A stretch of DNA of 64,000 nucleotides. It comes from Pseudescherichia sp031987975. Lineage in GTDB: Bacteria > Pseudomonadota > Gammaproteobacteria > Enterobacterales > Enterobacteriaceae. The number at the start of each line of letters is the position of its first letter. The first letter of the stretch is position 1. The notes under the pieces are model-generated. The model did no database searches, was not told the origin of the DNA, and was given only the letters and a program-made list of their open reading frames with translations. The position numbers and the translations under genes were made by a program. Positions 43,939 to 53,627 of the stretch are shown here, piece by piece. The stretch lies in contig NZ_DALZYX010000004.1 in NCBI RefSeq assembly GCF_031987975.1, positions 124,001-188,000 on the forward strand, in the 5' to 3' direction.

Positions 43939-46296
43939 TTACTCATCGTGCGGATCGAGACGGCGACGGCTGATGATACGCAGCAGACGCCACAGTACCC
44001 AGGCCAGCAGCACGACGCTCACCGCAGCCAGTACCGCCAGCAGCACCGGGTGGTTAGAGAGCGCATACCAGATACGCTCGAACCACGGCAGGTGGCCGAC
44101 GTAGTAGATATCCCCTACCCGCAGGCCGTTAACGCCTGACTCGCGGATCACCGTCACGGAACCATACATTGCTGCACGCTTACCGCTGTCGTTCATCGCC
44201 TCGTTCAGCAGCTCGTAGCCGCGTGGGCTGTCCGCCAGCAGGGCTACCACGCTGCGCTGATCGTTGTACGGTGACTGGAAGCCCACAATGGCTGCCATCG
44301 GACCGCTGGAGGTCACCGCCGTCTGGGCATCCGCCTGACGATCGGTGTTATCCGGAACGATGGACGGGAAGGTGGTCTGGCGCTGCGGCGTCTTCACCCA
44401 GCTCTGCGTTGCCTGCACCAGCAGGTCGATGCGCTTGTCATCCTTCAGGCTGTCCGGAATGGTGCCGATGACCAGCACGTCGGCATCTTTGTTCTGGATC
44501 TGGCTGCCGTCATTAGTCAGGGTCAGGTTGACCGCCGGGAGACCGGTTTGCGCTCCAAGCTGGCCGATGGAGTCCAGTAGCGTAGCCAGTTGGCCCTGAG
44601 TTGGATTGGCTGGCAGCACGACAATGGTATCCGCGAGATCCGCCATCCGGCTGAACGGGAAGCCTGCGTTGGCAAAGGCGCGCAGGTCCGGCATAGCAAT
44701 AAAGTGGTAGTACTTCGAGAAGTCGATGGTCGAGTCATCGCCAATTACTACCCGGTTTTGCACCGGCTGGAAGGTAACGCAGTTATCGACGGTCCCCCCC
44801 GGCATCGGGTTCATATACTGGAAATCAAAGCGCAGCTGGTTGAGCGCCCCCAGCTGCAACGCCGGAATAGTAACGGCGGTTTTACCGTCCAGCAGCCCTT
44901 GCAGAACCGGCAGGCGCAGCAGCAGGCGGTTAGTGTCCTGATTACTGGTGAGGTTGAAGGATTGCAGGAACTGGTTGTTCAGGCTGATATCCATCCGCGA
45001 GCTGTCTTTGGTCGGCGGCGCGGTATAGCGATAGTTGAGATCCATATCGATGCCGTTGCTGCGCATCAGATAGAGATCTGGCGGCAGGTTTAGCGCCACG
45101 CTGATGGGGTTCGGCTCAAGCCCCACCGCCTGGAGCTGCTCCTCGTAGTTTTTCAGCTCGGCAAAGGAGATGGCCCGATCGGTGCGCACCCAGTTCGGGG
45201 CATCGTACGGCTTACGGGCCAGCAATGGCTTAACGTCGTTTATCTCCACGCGATCGCCACGGAACAGGACGTTGCCCTGCGCCATGCCCTTCGCCGCCTG
45301 CAGCAGATCTTTATCATCGCGGCCAAAGACCACCAGCAGCTTCACGTAGGGGTTATTAGGGTGATCCATCATCACGACCGTCGGCGCGTTCACCGGCGGC
45401 GCGTCACGCAGGAAGTCCGGACGCTTGTCGTTGGTAGCAAACACAATGGCGTTCCGATCCGGCAGGCCATTGTAGAGCACCGGGAAGCTCTGCCCGCGCC
45501 AACCCATACGGGAGCCAAAGAAGGAGGCGACAATGCTCGCCGCCTGCTGCTGCTCCAGCGCGGGCGCACCGGCAAAGACCATGGGCAGCACCAGCGGACG
45601 GTTATCACGGGCGTCATAGAACGGCACCGGGAAGTGCGACAGATCGTTTTTCAGCGGCAGGCTCTGGTAGGTCATCTCCAGCGAGCTGCTGCGCCCGACG
45701 TCCATCCACAGCGTGCTGCTGGCCGGGTTCTCACAGACGTCGCGGTAGTGGCCAACAAACTCCAGCCGCACCCGGTTGTAGTCGGTGATATAGAGCGGAT
45801 CGATAGCCAGCTGGGCGAGAGTCTTCTTGCCCAGCTGCTCTTTAGTAACCGGCAGAACACCCATTAGCTCATCGTTAAGATAGACCTTCAGCTGCGACTG
45901 CACCGGCAGCAGCGACGGCGACGGGGTATATTCCAGGTTCAGCATCGCCTTCGAGACGACTTCGTCACTGCGCATCCCAAATTCGATTTGGCCGTCAGGT
46001 TTGACGCCGCGCAGCACCATGCTGCCCGGCGGCGGCGCGATCTGGGCGAAAGAGAGCTTCACCTCCCGCGACGGTGCGTTCTCCGCGACGATCGGCGCAT
46101 TGGCGCCGGTTACGCCGGGCATCACCTGGCCGACAGCCTGCGGATCGGCAGCAGGCGCAGCGGCCTGCGCCTCAGGCGTCTCGGGTGCGGCAGGCACGGT
46201 AACCATTGAAGTGGCCGGGGCCGCGTGGGTGACTAGCGACGGGAAAGCACTCATCCCAACCGCCACTGCACAAATCCAGGAAAGTTTTCTTTTCAT
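43939..46296 (-). CDS. bcsB: BcsB, periplasmic cellulose synthase subunit
   Basis: BcsB accompanies BcsA at the inner membrane and guides the polymer into the periplasm. The 785-residue protein has a signal peptide ending VTHAA (about residue 26), then a Pro/Ala-rich linker. Alternating carbohydrate-binding jelly-roll and ferredoxin-like domains follow, with conserved pieces such as FFGSRMGWRGQSFPVLY. The C-terminal helix is HPVLLAVLAAVSVVLLAWVLW, the anchor that packs on BcsA. E. coli BcsB is 779 residues. Tight spacing to bcsA (10 bp) and bcsZ (3 bp) shows one operon. Confidence 0.97.
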   Translation of the reverse strand: MKRKLSWICAVAVGMSAFPSLVTHAAPATSMVTVPAAPETPEAQAAAPAADPQAVGQVMPGVTGANAPIVAENAPSREVKLSFAQIAPPPGSMVLRGVKPDGQIEFGMRSDEVVSKAMLNLEYTPSPSLLPVQSQLKVYLNDELMGVLPVTKEQLGKKTLAQLAIDPLYITDYNRVRLEFVGHYRDVCENPASSTLWMDVGRSSSLEMTYQSLPLKNDLSHFPVPFYDARDNRPLVLPMVFAGAPALEQQQAASIVASFFGSRMGWRGQSFPVLYNGLPDRNAIVFATNDKRPDFLRDAPPVNAPTVVMMDHPNNPYVKLLVVFGRDDKDLLQAAKGMAQGNVLFRGDRVEINDVKPLLARKPYDAPNWVRTDRAISFAELKNYEEQLQAVGLEPNPISVALNLPPDLYLMRSNGIDMDLNYRYTAPPTKDSSRMDISLNNQFLQSFNLTSNQDTNRLLLRLPVLQGLLDGKTAVTIPALQLGALNQLRFDFQYMNPMPGGTVDNCVTFQPVQNRVVIGDDSTIDFSKYYHFIAMPDLRAFANAGFPFSRMADLADTIVVLPANPTQGQLATLLDSIGQLGAQTGLPAVNLTLTNDGSQIQNKDADVLVIGTIPDSLKDDKRIDLLVQATQSWVKTPQRQTTFPSIVPDNTDRQADAQTAVTSSGPMAAIVGFQSPYNDQRSVVALLADSPRGYELLNEAMNDSGKRAAMYGSVTVIRESGVNGLRVGDIYYVGHLPWFERIWYALSNHPVLLAVLAAVSVVLLAWVLWRLLRIISRRRLDPHDE

Positions 46297-46306
46297 CGCA
46301 TTATCA

Positions 46307-48925
46307 TCATTGTTGAGCTAAAACCGGATCCGGCTGCTGCACCACCACGCCCCGCGCAGGTCGGCGGGGAATGAACGACACAACCCAGGAGATCAGGGAA
46401 GTAAGCGTCCGGAAAATCATTTTCACGGACGATGGAGCAAATTCGGCCAGGTGGCGATAGCCACGGAAGCCAAGTTTGAGAATATCCAGCATGCTCTCCA
46501 GGGGTTTATCTTCCGGGAAGCTGTCCTGCCAGAGCGCCCAGGTATCCGCGCGGGCAAAGGTGCACTGAACAAAATCGATATGCTGGCGGGTGGTAAGCGG
46601 CATCAGTTGCAGGCCCACCTCCCTGCCGTGGACGCGCACCACCTGCGCCGGGAAGACATACTCCTGCTGGCCGCGCTTGAGCAGCAGATTGACCTTCTGC
46701 CCCTCCAGCACCTGCGACTGGCCGTTAATCTTGATCCCTACCCCGCCGTCGGAGAAGTCGTGTACCGTACAGGAGAAGAGATGACCATCGTCACGGGCGA
46801 TAGCCGCTGGCATAGAGATCTCAACGCGGTGCGCCCGGCGTACCTGCTTGCTCTCCACCGACACGGCCACCGCGCCGCCGAGCACAATCAGGTTGTAGAA
46901 GACCCAGACGATACTGACGACCACGGTCAGCATCTCGGTCTCCGGACCGTAGAAGTAGCGCCAGACGCCTACCAGCACGCCAACAATATTCAGCAGTACG
47001 AGGAAGATGTAGGGCCGGGAGATCACCCAGTCAACATACTCCTCCTCCACGAGGCCGCCCTTGGAGGTCACGTTAAACTTGCCTTTATGCGGATTAAAGA
47101 GCGCCACCATCGTCGGCCTTGCAATATACCAGGCCAGCACCGTTTCATAGATTTCACTCCAGAACGAGTGGCGATATTTTCCCTGAATCTTCGAGTTGGT
47201 GAGGCTGGCGTGGATCATATGCGGCAGCACGAACAGGGCGATCATCAGCGCCGGGGCGTAGATGATGTAGGCATGCAGCAGCAGGAACGCCAGCGGCGCG
47301 GTGAGGAAGATCAGCCTCGGCACGCCGGAGAGGAAGTGGAACATGGCGTTGACGTAGCAGAGCCGTTGCGCCAGCTTCAGCCCTTTACCAAACAGCGGGT
47401 TATCGAGACGGAAGATCTGCACCATGCCCCGCGCCCAGCGAATACGCTGCCCGATGTGAGACGACAGGCTCTCGGTCGCCAGCCCTGCCGCCTGCGGAAT
47501 ACGCATATAGGCTGAGGTGTAGCCGCGACGATGCAGACGCAGGGAAGTATGCGCATCCTCGGTCACCGTCTCCACCGCAATTCCCTTGATTTCATCCAGC
47601 GGACCACGACGGATCACCGCACAGGAGCCGCAGAAGAAGGTGGCATCCCACATGTCATTCCCATCCTGCACCAGGCCATAGAACAGGGTGCCTTCGTTCG
47701 GCGTCTGGCGGAAGCGGCCAAGGTTACGCTCGAACGGATCCGGTGAGAAGAAGTGGTGCGGGGTCTGCATCATTGCCAGCTTCTTGTCTTTGATAAACCA
47801 GCCCATGGTGAGCTGCAGGAACGAGCGCGTCGGCACGTGGTCGCAGTCGAAGATCGAGACAAAGTCGCCCTTCGCATACTGCAGCGCATTATTGATATTG
47901 CCTGCTTTTGCATGTTCATGGGTAGTACGGGCGATGTACTCCACCCCCACCGTCTCGGCAAACTGGCGGAATGACTCACGACCGCCGTCGTCGAGGATCC
48001 AGATTTTCAGCTTATCCTTCGGCCAGTCGATACCCAGCGCGGCATAGATAGTGTTCTTCACCACGTTAAGATCTTCGTTGTAGGTCGGGACGAAGATATC
48101 CACCGACGGCCACTGGGACATATCCTTCGGCAGCGGTACCGGTTGGCGGTTAAGCGGCCACACCACCTGGAAGTAGCCAAGCACCAGCACAATCCACGCG
48201 TAGGTTTCCGCAAACAGCAGCACCAGGCCGCACACCAGACTGACCGGATCGTTCCAGTTGAGCGTCGAGGTATAGCGCCACCAGATGTAGCGGCAGGAGA
48301 CGGTCAGCGACAGGACAATTAGCATCAGCGCCGAGAAGCGCCCTGGAATACGCCGTACCAGCAGCGCCACGCCCCACAGCAGCAGCAGGAAGATAAACTG
48401 CGACCAGGGGTTAAACGGCTGGGTGATACAGAGCAAGGCAAGGATCAGCGAGAAGAAGACAATCACGCCGATAATAAAACGACGGACGATTGGCTTGAGG
48501 TGCGCCAGCTCCTTCTGCCCCTCCAGATGGCTTGTACGATTCCCTACTTTCTCAGGCAGCGCGTCCAGCCAGTTAAGGTAGCGGCGGCGGAAGAGGGTAA
48601 AGCGCGCGCGCTTGCTCTTCCGCGGTCGGGTGGCCGGAACGTTATGCGCGGCTATCAGCAGCCAAAAGGTTTGCAGCAGGTAGCGGGCCGGATCGAGGGG
48701 ACGCGGCCGCTCGGCGCGAATATGAGGGTAAAATTCCGCGTGGCGAGCGCGGAGCTGCTGCCAGCGTGGGTGCTCCAGCGGAATAAACAGCCAGGCAAGA
48801 ATAGTCCACAGACAGCCCAGCGCCGCGCTAAACGCCGGTGCGCCGTGGCTGCGGTAAAGATGGTAACGCGCGCTCAGGCGGGCGTTTACCGGGGGGATCA
48901 ACAGCAAGGCTGCAAGGCGGCTCAT
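46307..48925 (-). CDS. bcsA: BcsA, cellulose synthase catalytic subunit
   Basis: BcsA polymerises UDP-glucose to beta-1,4-glucan and threads it across the inner membrane. The 872 residues equal E. coli BcsA. GT2 motifs are intact: ILDDGG, FDCDHVPTR, the TED of TVTEDAHTS and the QxxRW of IGQRIRWARG. The PilZ domain after about residue 690 binds c-di-GMP through QVRRAHR and DFSDGGVGI, so activity should follow the pool controlled by pdeH and pdeK. The N-terminal extension of about 140 residues is typical of enterobacteria, where it binds BcsR/Q. Its ATG overlaps the bcsQ stop by 4 bp. Confidence 0.98.
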   Translation of the reverse strand: MSRLAALLLIPPVNARLSARYHLYRSHGAPAFSAALGCLWTILAWLFIPLEHPRWQQLRARHAEFYPHIRAERPRPLDPARYLLQTFWLLIAAHNVPATRPRKSKRARFTLFRRRYLNWLDALPEKVGNRTSHLEGQKELAHLKPIVRRFIIGVIVFFSLILALLCITQPFNPWSQFIFLLLLWGVALLVRRIPGRFSALMLIVLSLTVSCRYIWWRYTSTLNWNDPVSLVCGLVLLFAETYAWIVLVLGYFQVVWPLNRQPVPLPKDMSQWPSVDIFVPTYNEDLNVVKNTIYAALGIDWPKDKLKIWILDDGGRESFRQFAETVGVEYIARTTHEHAKAGNINNALQYAKGDFVSIFDCDHVPTRSFLQLTMGWFIKDKKLAMMQTPHHFFSPDPFERNLGRFRQTPNEGTLFYGLVQDGNDMWDATFFCGSCAVIRRGPLDEIKGIAVETVTEDAHTSLRLHRRGYTSAYMRIPQAAGLATESLSSHIGQRIRWARGMVQIFRLDNPLFGKGLKLAQRLCYVNAMFHFLSGVPRLIFLTAPLAFLLLHAYIIYAPALMIALFVLPHMIHASLTNSKIQGKYRHSFWSEIYETVLAWYIARPTMVALFNPHKGKFNVTSKGGLVEEEYVDWVISRPYIFLVLLNIVGVLVGVWRYFYGPETEMLTVVVSIVWVFYNLIVLGGAVAVSVESKQVRRAHRVEISMPAAIARDDGHLFSCTVHDFSDGGVGIKINGQSQVLEGQKVNLLLKRGQQEYVFPAQVVRVHGREVGLQLMPLTTRQHIDFVQCTFARADTWALWQDSFPEDKPLESMLDILKLGFRGYRHLAEFAPSSVKMIFRTLTSLISWVVSFIPRRPARGVVVQQPDPVLAQQ

Positions 48926-49689
48926 AGCTCATGCTCAATATGACGATCGTGGGGGATGCGATCCGACCCGGCGCAGTGCAGCAGACACCAGTTGGCCAGG
49001 GTCAGGATCTCCTCAGCCGCCAGTGAGTCATTACGGTACTCGCCAAGGGGTTGCTTCGCCGCCAGGCACTCTACCATCGCCTCATCGCGGTGGATAACCA
49101 TCGGCAGCAGGCGGGGCTGGCTCTGAAGCCAGACCTGGTAAAGATCGTCCTGCAGCTGGCTGCCAATACGCAGGTCGTTAATTAACAGATGCGTGCCGGA
49201 GGGCAGCGCCTGCTGATGCAGGCGAACGTGGCAGTTGGTATCGGGCTTCACAACGGTTAGCGTATGGTCGCACTGCGCCAGTAGCTCGCGGGTGAGCGGC
49301 GTAAAGTCTGCGGGCAGGTCAAGCAGGATCCACTGGTAGTGTTCCTGAGCCTTCAGCGCCTGCAGCGCAGCAGTGAACGGTGCGAGGCGATCGTGCAGGG
49401 CATAGATATTTTCCCGCTCGCCGGCGGCCAGCTGGCCAAACGGCAGCAGATCGAGATATGAGGTATAGCGCTGGCCAGCATCGCGCCACTCTTTATTGTC
49501 CAGCAGCGCCCGCGCCCAACCGTCAGCGTGGTTAAACTCCACGTTGAACGAGAGGCGCAGCATATTGTCTGGCGAGGTGTCGATCATCAATACCGACTCC
49601 CCCAGCAGCTGTAGCGCCCAGCCCAGCCCTGCGGTAACCGAAGTGGTTCCCACGCCTCCGCGAATGCCTTGCAGACCCAGAATGGCCAT
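48922..49689 (-). CDS. bcsQ: BcsQ, MinD/ParA-like ATPase of cellulose secretion
   Basis: This 255-residue SIMIBI ATPase partners with BcsR under the synthase and is needed for assembly, possibly at the cell pole. The P-loop reads GLQGIRGGVGTTSVTAGL, with Arg in place of the usual signature Lys and Thr for the P-loop Lys region, as in E. coli BcsQ. The switch II-like WILLDLPADF is present. The gene is uninterrupted, unlike in E. coli K-12 strains where a stop codon silences the operon. 18 bp after bcsR and overlapping bcsA by 4 bp. Confidence 0.95.
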   Translation of the reverse strand: MAILGLQGIRGGVGTTSVTAGLGWALQLLGESVLMIDTSPDNMLRLSFNVEFNHADGWARALLDNKEWRDAGQRYTSYLDLLPFGQLAAGERENIYALHDRLAPFTAALQALKAQEHYQWILLDLPADFTPLTRELLAQCDHTLTVVKPDTNCHVRLHQQALPSGTHLLINDLRIGSQLQDDLYQVWLQSQPRLLPMVIHRDEAMVECLAAKQPLGEYRNDSLAAEEILTLANWCLLHCAGSDRIPHDRHIEHEL

Positions 49690-49707
49690 CCACGTCTTCC
49701 TTATTAA

Positions 49708-49896
49708 CTATTGTTGGCCAGCAAATTCAGCGAGCAGCGGCCAGCGTTTAATCGCCGTAGCCAGCTGTTCACGCTGGGATATATCGGTGTAATCAATATC
49801 AGGCAGCGAAAAAACCCGACTTAAGGCCAGAAAGTCGTTTTGAAAGGTATAACCCAGGGTTGAATCAGTCTGGCCCGTAAACTCTTTGTTAGACAT
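49708..49896 (-). CDS. bcsR: BcsR, small regulatory subunit of cellulose synthase
   Basis: This 62-residue protein matches E. coli BcsR (YhjR) in length and pattern, with DSTLGYTFQNDFLALSRVF and TAIKRWPLLAEFA. BcsR binds BcsQ and stabilises the Bcs macrocomplex on the cytoplasmic face. It is first in bcsRQABZC and divergent from bcsE. The roughly 170 bp divergent gap is AT-rich and should hold promoters for both halves; I could not pin them down. Confidence 0.93.
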   Translation of the reverse strand: MSNKEFTGQTDSTLGYTFQNDFLALSRVFSLPDIDYTDISQREQLATAIKRWPLLAEFAGQQ

Positions 49897-50066
49897 TTTT
49901 ACTGCATCTCGTTAGATGAAAAACAGACGAAAAGATAGCAACGCTGGATGCCGCTGAAAATTCATTTACATGCTAAATGTGATGTTCTTTAATTTCAATG
50001 TTAGGTTTATTTCTCGGCTTTCGCTAGTAAACTAAGGTGCAGACGATTTTGATTAAGAGAGAGACC

Positions 50067-51626
50067 GTGAAGCCCATATTTACCCTTGGCATCCAGTCAT
50101 TGTGGGATGAGTTAAGCCACATGCCTGCTGGCGGCGTCTGGTGGGTCAACGCCGATCGTGAAGAGGATGCCATAAACCTGGTGAATCATACTCTTGCTGC
50201 CCAGCATAAAAAAACCCGGGCGGCACTGATTACTATGGGTAACGATCCTAATAAAATTATTAATTTAGAGTCAGGTCACGGTCCCGATAAAATCCATCTT
50301 TTTACAATGCCTAATCATGAGAACGGGCTATCCTTTTTCACCCGCGATCTCGTCAGCGCTATCGACCCCCAACACTATTTTCTGGTTTTACTCTGCGCTA
50401 ATAATGCCTGGCAAAATATATCCGTCGATAATTTGCGCGGCTGGCTGGAAAAAATACACGCCTGGGCGAAATACCACGACTGCACTTTGCTGATAGTTAA
50501 CCCCGGCAACAATAATGATAAGCAATACTCATTTTTAATGGGCGAGTATCGCTCACTTTTTGGCCTGGCCAGTCTGCGTTCCCAGGCCGATATCCATCTT
50601 TATGACGTTGCCTTCTGGTTTAACGAAAAAGGCGTCAGCGCCCGTCAGCAGCTTATTGTTGAGCAAAATAACAGCAGATGGAAAATAGCCCAGCAGGAGC
50701 AGACGTCGGTGCAGCCGCGCAGCGATGAAAAACGTATTCTGAGTAATGTAATGGTATTAGAGGGTGCGCCGCCGCTTTCAGAGCACTGGGCGCTGTTTGA
50801 TAATAACGAAGACCTGTTTAGCGAAGCACGTACCACCCAGGCGGCCACCATTATCTTCTCGCTGATGCAGAACAACCAGATTGAAGGGCTGGCTCGCCAG
50901 ATCCATACCCTGCGCCGCCAGCGCGGCAGCACGCTAAAAATCATTGTGCGCGAGAAGAACGCCAGCCTGCGCGCCACCGATGAGCGTCTGCTGCTGGGCT
51001 GCGGGGCAAACATGGTCATTCCCTGGAACGCCCCCCTTTCCCGCTGCCTGACGCTGATTGAGAGCGTGCAGGGGCAGCAGTTTAACCGTCCGGTGCCGGA
51101 GGATATCGCCGCCCTGCTGACCATGACCCAGCCGCTGAAGCTGCGCGGCTACCAGACCTGGGACACCTTCTGCGATGCGGTAAGCAATATGCTCAGCAAT
51201 ACGCTGCTCCCAACGGATGGCAAAGGGGTACTGGTGGCGCTGCGACCGGTGCCCGGCATCCGCGTAGAACAGGCGCTGACCCTGTGCCGCCCGAACCGCG
51301 TAGGCGATATCATGACCATCGGCGATAATCGGCTGATGCTGTTCCTCTCCTTCTGCAGGATCAACGATCTTGATACGGCCCTGAACCATATCTTCCCGCT
51401 GCCCATTGCTGATATTTTCTCAAACCGGGTGGTGTGGTTTGAAGATAACCAGATCGCCGCCGAGCTGGTGCAGATGCGGGCGTTGCTGCCGGAAAAATGG
51501 GGTAAACCGCTGCCGGTGATTGACGGACCCAACCCCATCCTTAACGCTGAACACAACGGCCAGAGCTGGCGGCGCATTCCGCAGCCGCACCGGTTGCCGG
51601 GTGGGGCTTCGGAGCAGGCATCATGA
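50067..51626 (+). CDS. bcsE: BcsE, c-di-GMP-binding regulator of cellulose synthesis
   Basis: BcsE is a cytoplasmic c-di-GMP receptor that binds the BcsRQ complex and BcsF and raises cellulose output. It aligns with E. coli BcsE (523 residues) along its length. It includes the C-terminal degenerate GGDEF whose I-site-like RxGD is kept in CRPNRVGDIMTIG. The start is uncertain. GTG at 50067 has AGAGAGAG upstream (519 residues); TTG at 50049 or GTG at 50037 would add 6 or 10 residues and extend the weak N-terminal match to E. coli. Overlaps bcsF by 4 bp. Confidence 0.93.
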   Translation: MKPIFTLGIQSLWDELSHMPAGGVWWVNADREEDAINLVNHTLAAQHKKTRAALITMGNDPNKIINLESGHGPDKIHLFTMPNHENGLSFFTRDLVSAIDPQHYFLVLLCANNAWQNISVDNLRGWLEKIHAWAKYHDCTLLIVNPGNNNDKQYSFLMGEYRSLFGLASLRSQADIHLYDVAFWFNEKGVSARQQLIVEQNNSRWKIAQQEQTSVQPRSDEKRILSNVMVLEGAPPLSEHWALFDNNEDLFSEARTTQAATIIFSLMQNNQIEGLARQIHTLRRQRGSTLKIIVREKNASLRATDERLLLGCGANMVIPWNAPLSRCLTLIESVQGQQFNRPVPEDIAALLTMTQPLKLRGYQTWDTFCDAVSNMLSNTLLPTDGKGVLVALRPVPGIRVEQALTLCRPNRVGDIMTIGDNRLMLFLSFCRINDLDTALNHIFPLPIADIFSNRVVWFEDNQIAAELVQMRALLPEKWGKPLPVIDGPNPILNAEHNGQSWRRIPQPHRLPGGASEQAS

Positions 51627-51820
51627 TGCAGTTAAGCGATATCATTCAGCTGGTGGTGCTGTGTGCCCTGATCTTTTTCCCGCTCGGCTATCTTACGCGC
51701 CACTATATCCGGCGAATCAGGGCCGTGCTCCGCATGCTGCTTATTAAACCGCGCTATGTAAAACCGGTTGGTACATGGCGCAGTGCTTCGACCGTCAAGG
51801 CAAAACAAAAAGATGACTAA
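51623..51820 (+). CDS. bcsF: BcsF, single-span membrane subunit
   Basis: This 65-residue protein has one transmembrane helix (SDIIQLVVLCALIFFPLGY) followed by a basic cytoplasmic tail with KPRYVKPVGTWR, as in E. coli BcsF. BcsF recruits BcsE to the membrane synthase and helps BcsG. Its ATG overlaps the bcsE stop by 4 bp and its stop overlaps the bcsG start by 8 bp, so the three are translated as a unit. Confidence 0.94.
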   Translation: MMQLSDIIQLVVLCALIFFPLGYLTRHYIRRIRAVLRMLLIKPRYVKPVGTWRSASTVKAKQKDD

Positions 51821-53486
51821 TCAATCCCTCACCGCCTCTGCGCCCTCACCGCTGTGGCAATACTGGCGCGGCCTTGCCGGCTGGAACTTCTATTTCCTGG
51901 TGAAATTTGGGCTGCTGTGGGCGGGCTACCTTAACTTTCACGCGCTGTTAAACCTGGTGTTTATGGCGTTCCTGCTGATCCCGCTTCCGCGGCTTAGCGT
52001 GCACCGCCTGCGCCACTGGATCGCCATCCCCATCGGCTTTGCGCTCTTCTGGCACGACACCTGGCTCCCCGGCCCGCAGAGTATGCTCAGCCAGGGATCG
52101 CAGGTAGCTGGGTTCAGCGGTGACTATCTGTTGGATCTGGTCACGCGCTTTATCAACTGGCAGATGATCGGCGGGATTTTTGTTCTGCTGGTGGCCTGGC
52201 TCTTTCTGTCACAGTGGATCCGCATCACCGTCTTTGTGGTAGCGATTATGGTCTGGCTAAACGTGCTGACCCTGACCGGGCCGACCTTCTCTCTGTGGCC
52301 TGCCGGTCAACCTACCAATACCGTCACCACTACCGGTGGTAACGCGGCAGCCACCATCGCCGCCGCAGGGGATAAACCGGTAGTGGGCGATATTCCGGCG
52401 CAGACTGCACCGCCGACCACGGCGAATCTCGACGCGTGGCTGAACAGCTTCTATACCGCAGAAGAGAAGCGCCAGATCCGCTTCCCGACCCAGCTGCCAG
52501 CCGATGCCCAGCCGTTTGAACTGCTGGTGATCAACATTTGCTCCCTGTCGTGGGCGGACGTCGAGGCAGCGGGTCTGATGTCGCACCCGCTGTGGTCGCA
52601 TTTCGATATTCAGTTTAAAAACTTCAACTCGGCGACCTCCTACAGCGGGCCGGCAGCGATCCGTCTGCTGCGCGCCAGCTGCGGTCAGCCGTCGCATAAG
52701 AACCTCTATCAGCAGGCAGGCAACCAGTGCTACCTGTTTGATAACCTGGCCCAGCTCGGCTTCTCGCAGCAGTTCATGCTCGACCACAATGGCGTGTTCG
52801 GCGGCTTCCTGAAAGAGGTTCGTGATAACGGCGGCATGCAGGCTCCACTGATGGATCAGACCGGTCTTCCGACCGCCCTGCTCTCCTTTGACGGCTCGCC
52901 GGTATATGACGACACGGCGGTACTCAACCGCTGGATGCAGTCCCAGGACGGAAACCAGCGCACGGCCACCTTCTTTAACCTGCTGCCGCTGCACGACGGG
53001 AACCACTTCCCAGGCGTGAGCAAAACGGCGGACTATAAGGTGCGCGCCCAGAAGCTATTTGACGAGCTGGATGCGTTCTTCACCACCCTGGAGAAATCGG
53101 GCCGTAAGGTGATGGTGGTGATGGTGCCAGAGCATGGCGGCGCGCTGCAGGGCGATAAGATGCAGGTTTCCGGCCTGCGCGATATTCCCAGCCCGTCCAT
53201 TACCAACGTTCCGGCAGGCATCAAGTTCTTCGGCATGAAGGCACCGCACGAGGGTGCGCCGGTGGTGGTCGATCAGCCGAGCAGCTTCCTGGCAGTATCG
53301 GAGCTGGTGGCCCGTTCGGTGGACGGCAAGCTGTTTACCGAAGATAGCGTCAACTGGGACAGCCTGACCAGCAACCTGCCGCAGACCGCCCCGGTGTCGG
53401 AGAACGCCAACGCCATTGTGATCCAGTACCAGAACAAACCGTACGTGCGCCTTAACGGCGGGGATTGGGTACCGTATCCGCAGTAA
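51813..53486 (+). CDS. bcsG: BcsG, cellulose phosphoethanolamine transferase
   Basis: BcsG transfers phosphoethanolamine from phospholipid to cellulose in the periplasm, giving pEtN-cellulose. The 557-residue protein begins MTNQSLTASAPSPLWQYWRG at 51813. Four to five transmembrane helices lie before about residue 165, then an alkaline-phosphatase-fold domain. Catalytic-site pieces known from E. coli are kept: Cys in INICSLSW, the nucleophile Ser in SATSYSGPAA, and the zinc-side VPEHGGAL. It matches E. coli BcsG to the C-terminus. It is last in bcsEFG, followed by a paired REP element and the cargo block. Confidence 0.97.
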   Translation: MTNQSLTASAPSPLWQYWRGLAGWNFYFLVKFGLLWAGYLNFHALLNLVFMAFLLIPLPRLSVHRLRHWIAIPIGFALFWHDTWLPGPQSMLSQGSQVAGFSGDYLLDLVTRFINWQMIGGIFVLLVAWLFLSQWIRITVFVVAIMVWLNVLTLTGPTFSLWPAGQPTNTVTTTGGNAAATIAAAGDKPVVGDIPAQTAPPTTANLDAWLNSFYTAEEKRQIRFPTQLPADAQPFELLVINICSLSWADVEAAGLMSHPLWSHFDIQFKNFNSATSYSGPAAIRLLRASCGQPSHKNLYQQAGNQCYLFDNLAQLGFSQQFMLDHNGVFGGFLKEVRDNGGMQAPLMDQTGLPTALLSFDGSPVYDDTAVLNRWMQSQDGNQRTATFFNLLPLHDGNHFPGVSKTADYKVRAQKLFDELDAFFTTLEKSGRKVMVVMVPEHGGALQGDKMQVSGLRDIPSPSITNVPAGIKFFGMKAPHEGAPVVVDQPSSFLAVSELVARSVDGKLFTEDSVNWDSLTSNLPQTAPVSENANAIVIQYQNKPYVRLNGGDWVPYPQ

Positions 53487-53495
53487 TGCCATTAT

Positions 53496-53525
53496 GCCCG
53501 GCGGCGCATAGCTTGCCGGGCCTAC
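53496..53525. repeat. REP element (first of an inverted pair)
   Basis: GCCCGGCGG...CCGGGCCTAC has the REP stem and the terminal CTAC. With the following element it forms an inverted REP pair (BIME-like) just after bcsG. Confidence 0.75.
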
Positions 53526-53560
53526 GGTAAATACCAATATCAACGAATGGCATCTGTTTG

Positions 53561-53600
53561 GTAGGCCGGGTAAGCGCTAGCGCACCACCCGGCTTTTTTA
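53561..53600. terminator. Second REP element doubling as terminator of bcsG
   Basis: GTAGGCCGGGT pairs with ACCCGGC, followed by TTTTTT. It is inverted relative to the element at 53496 and marks the left edge of the AT-rich cargo block. Confidence 0.8.
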
Positions 53601-53627
53601 TAGCTAGAATTGACCGAATTGGCACAA

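Noticed and set aside
48922..49689. Premature stop in bcsQ as in E. coli K-12
   Set aside because: The frame is open over 255 codons and the P-loop variant is the family norm, so the gene looks functional.
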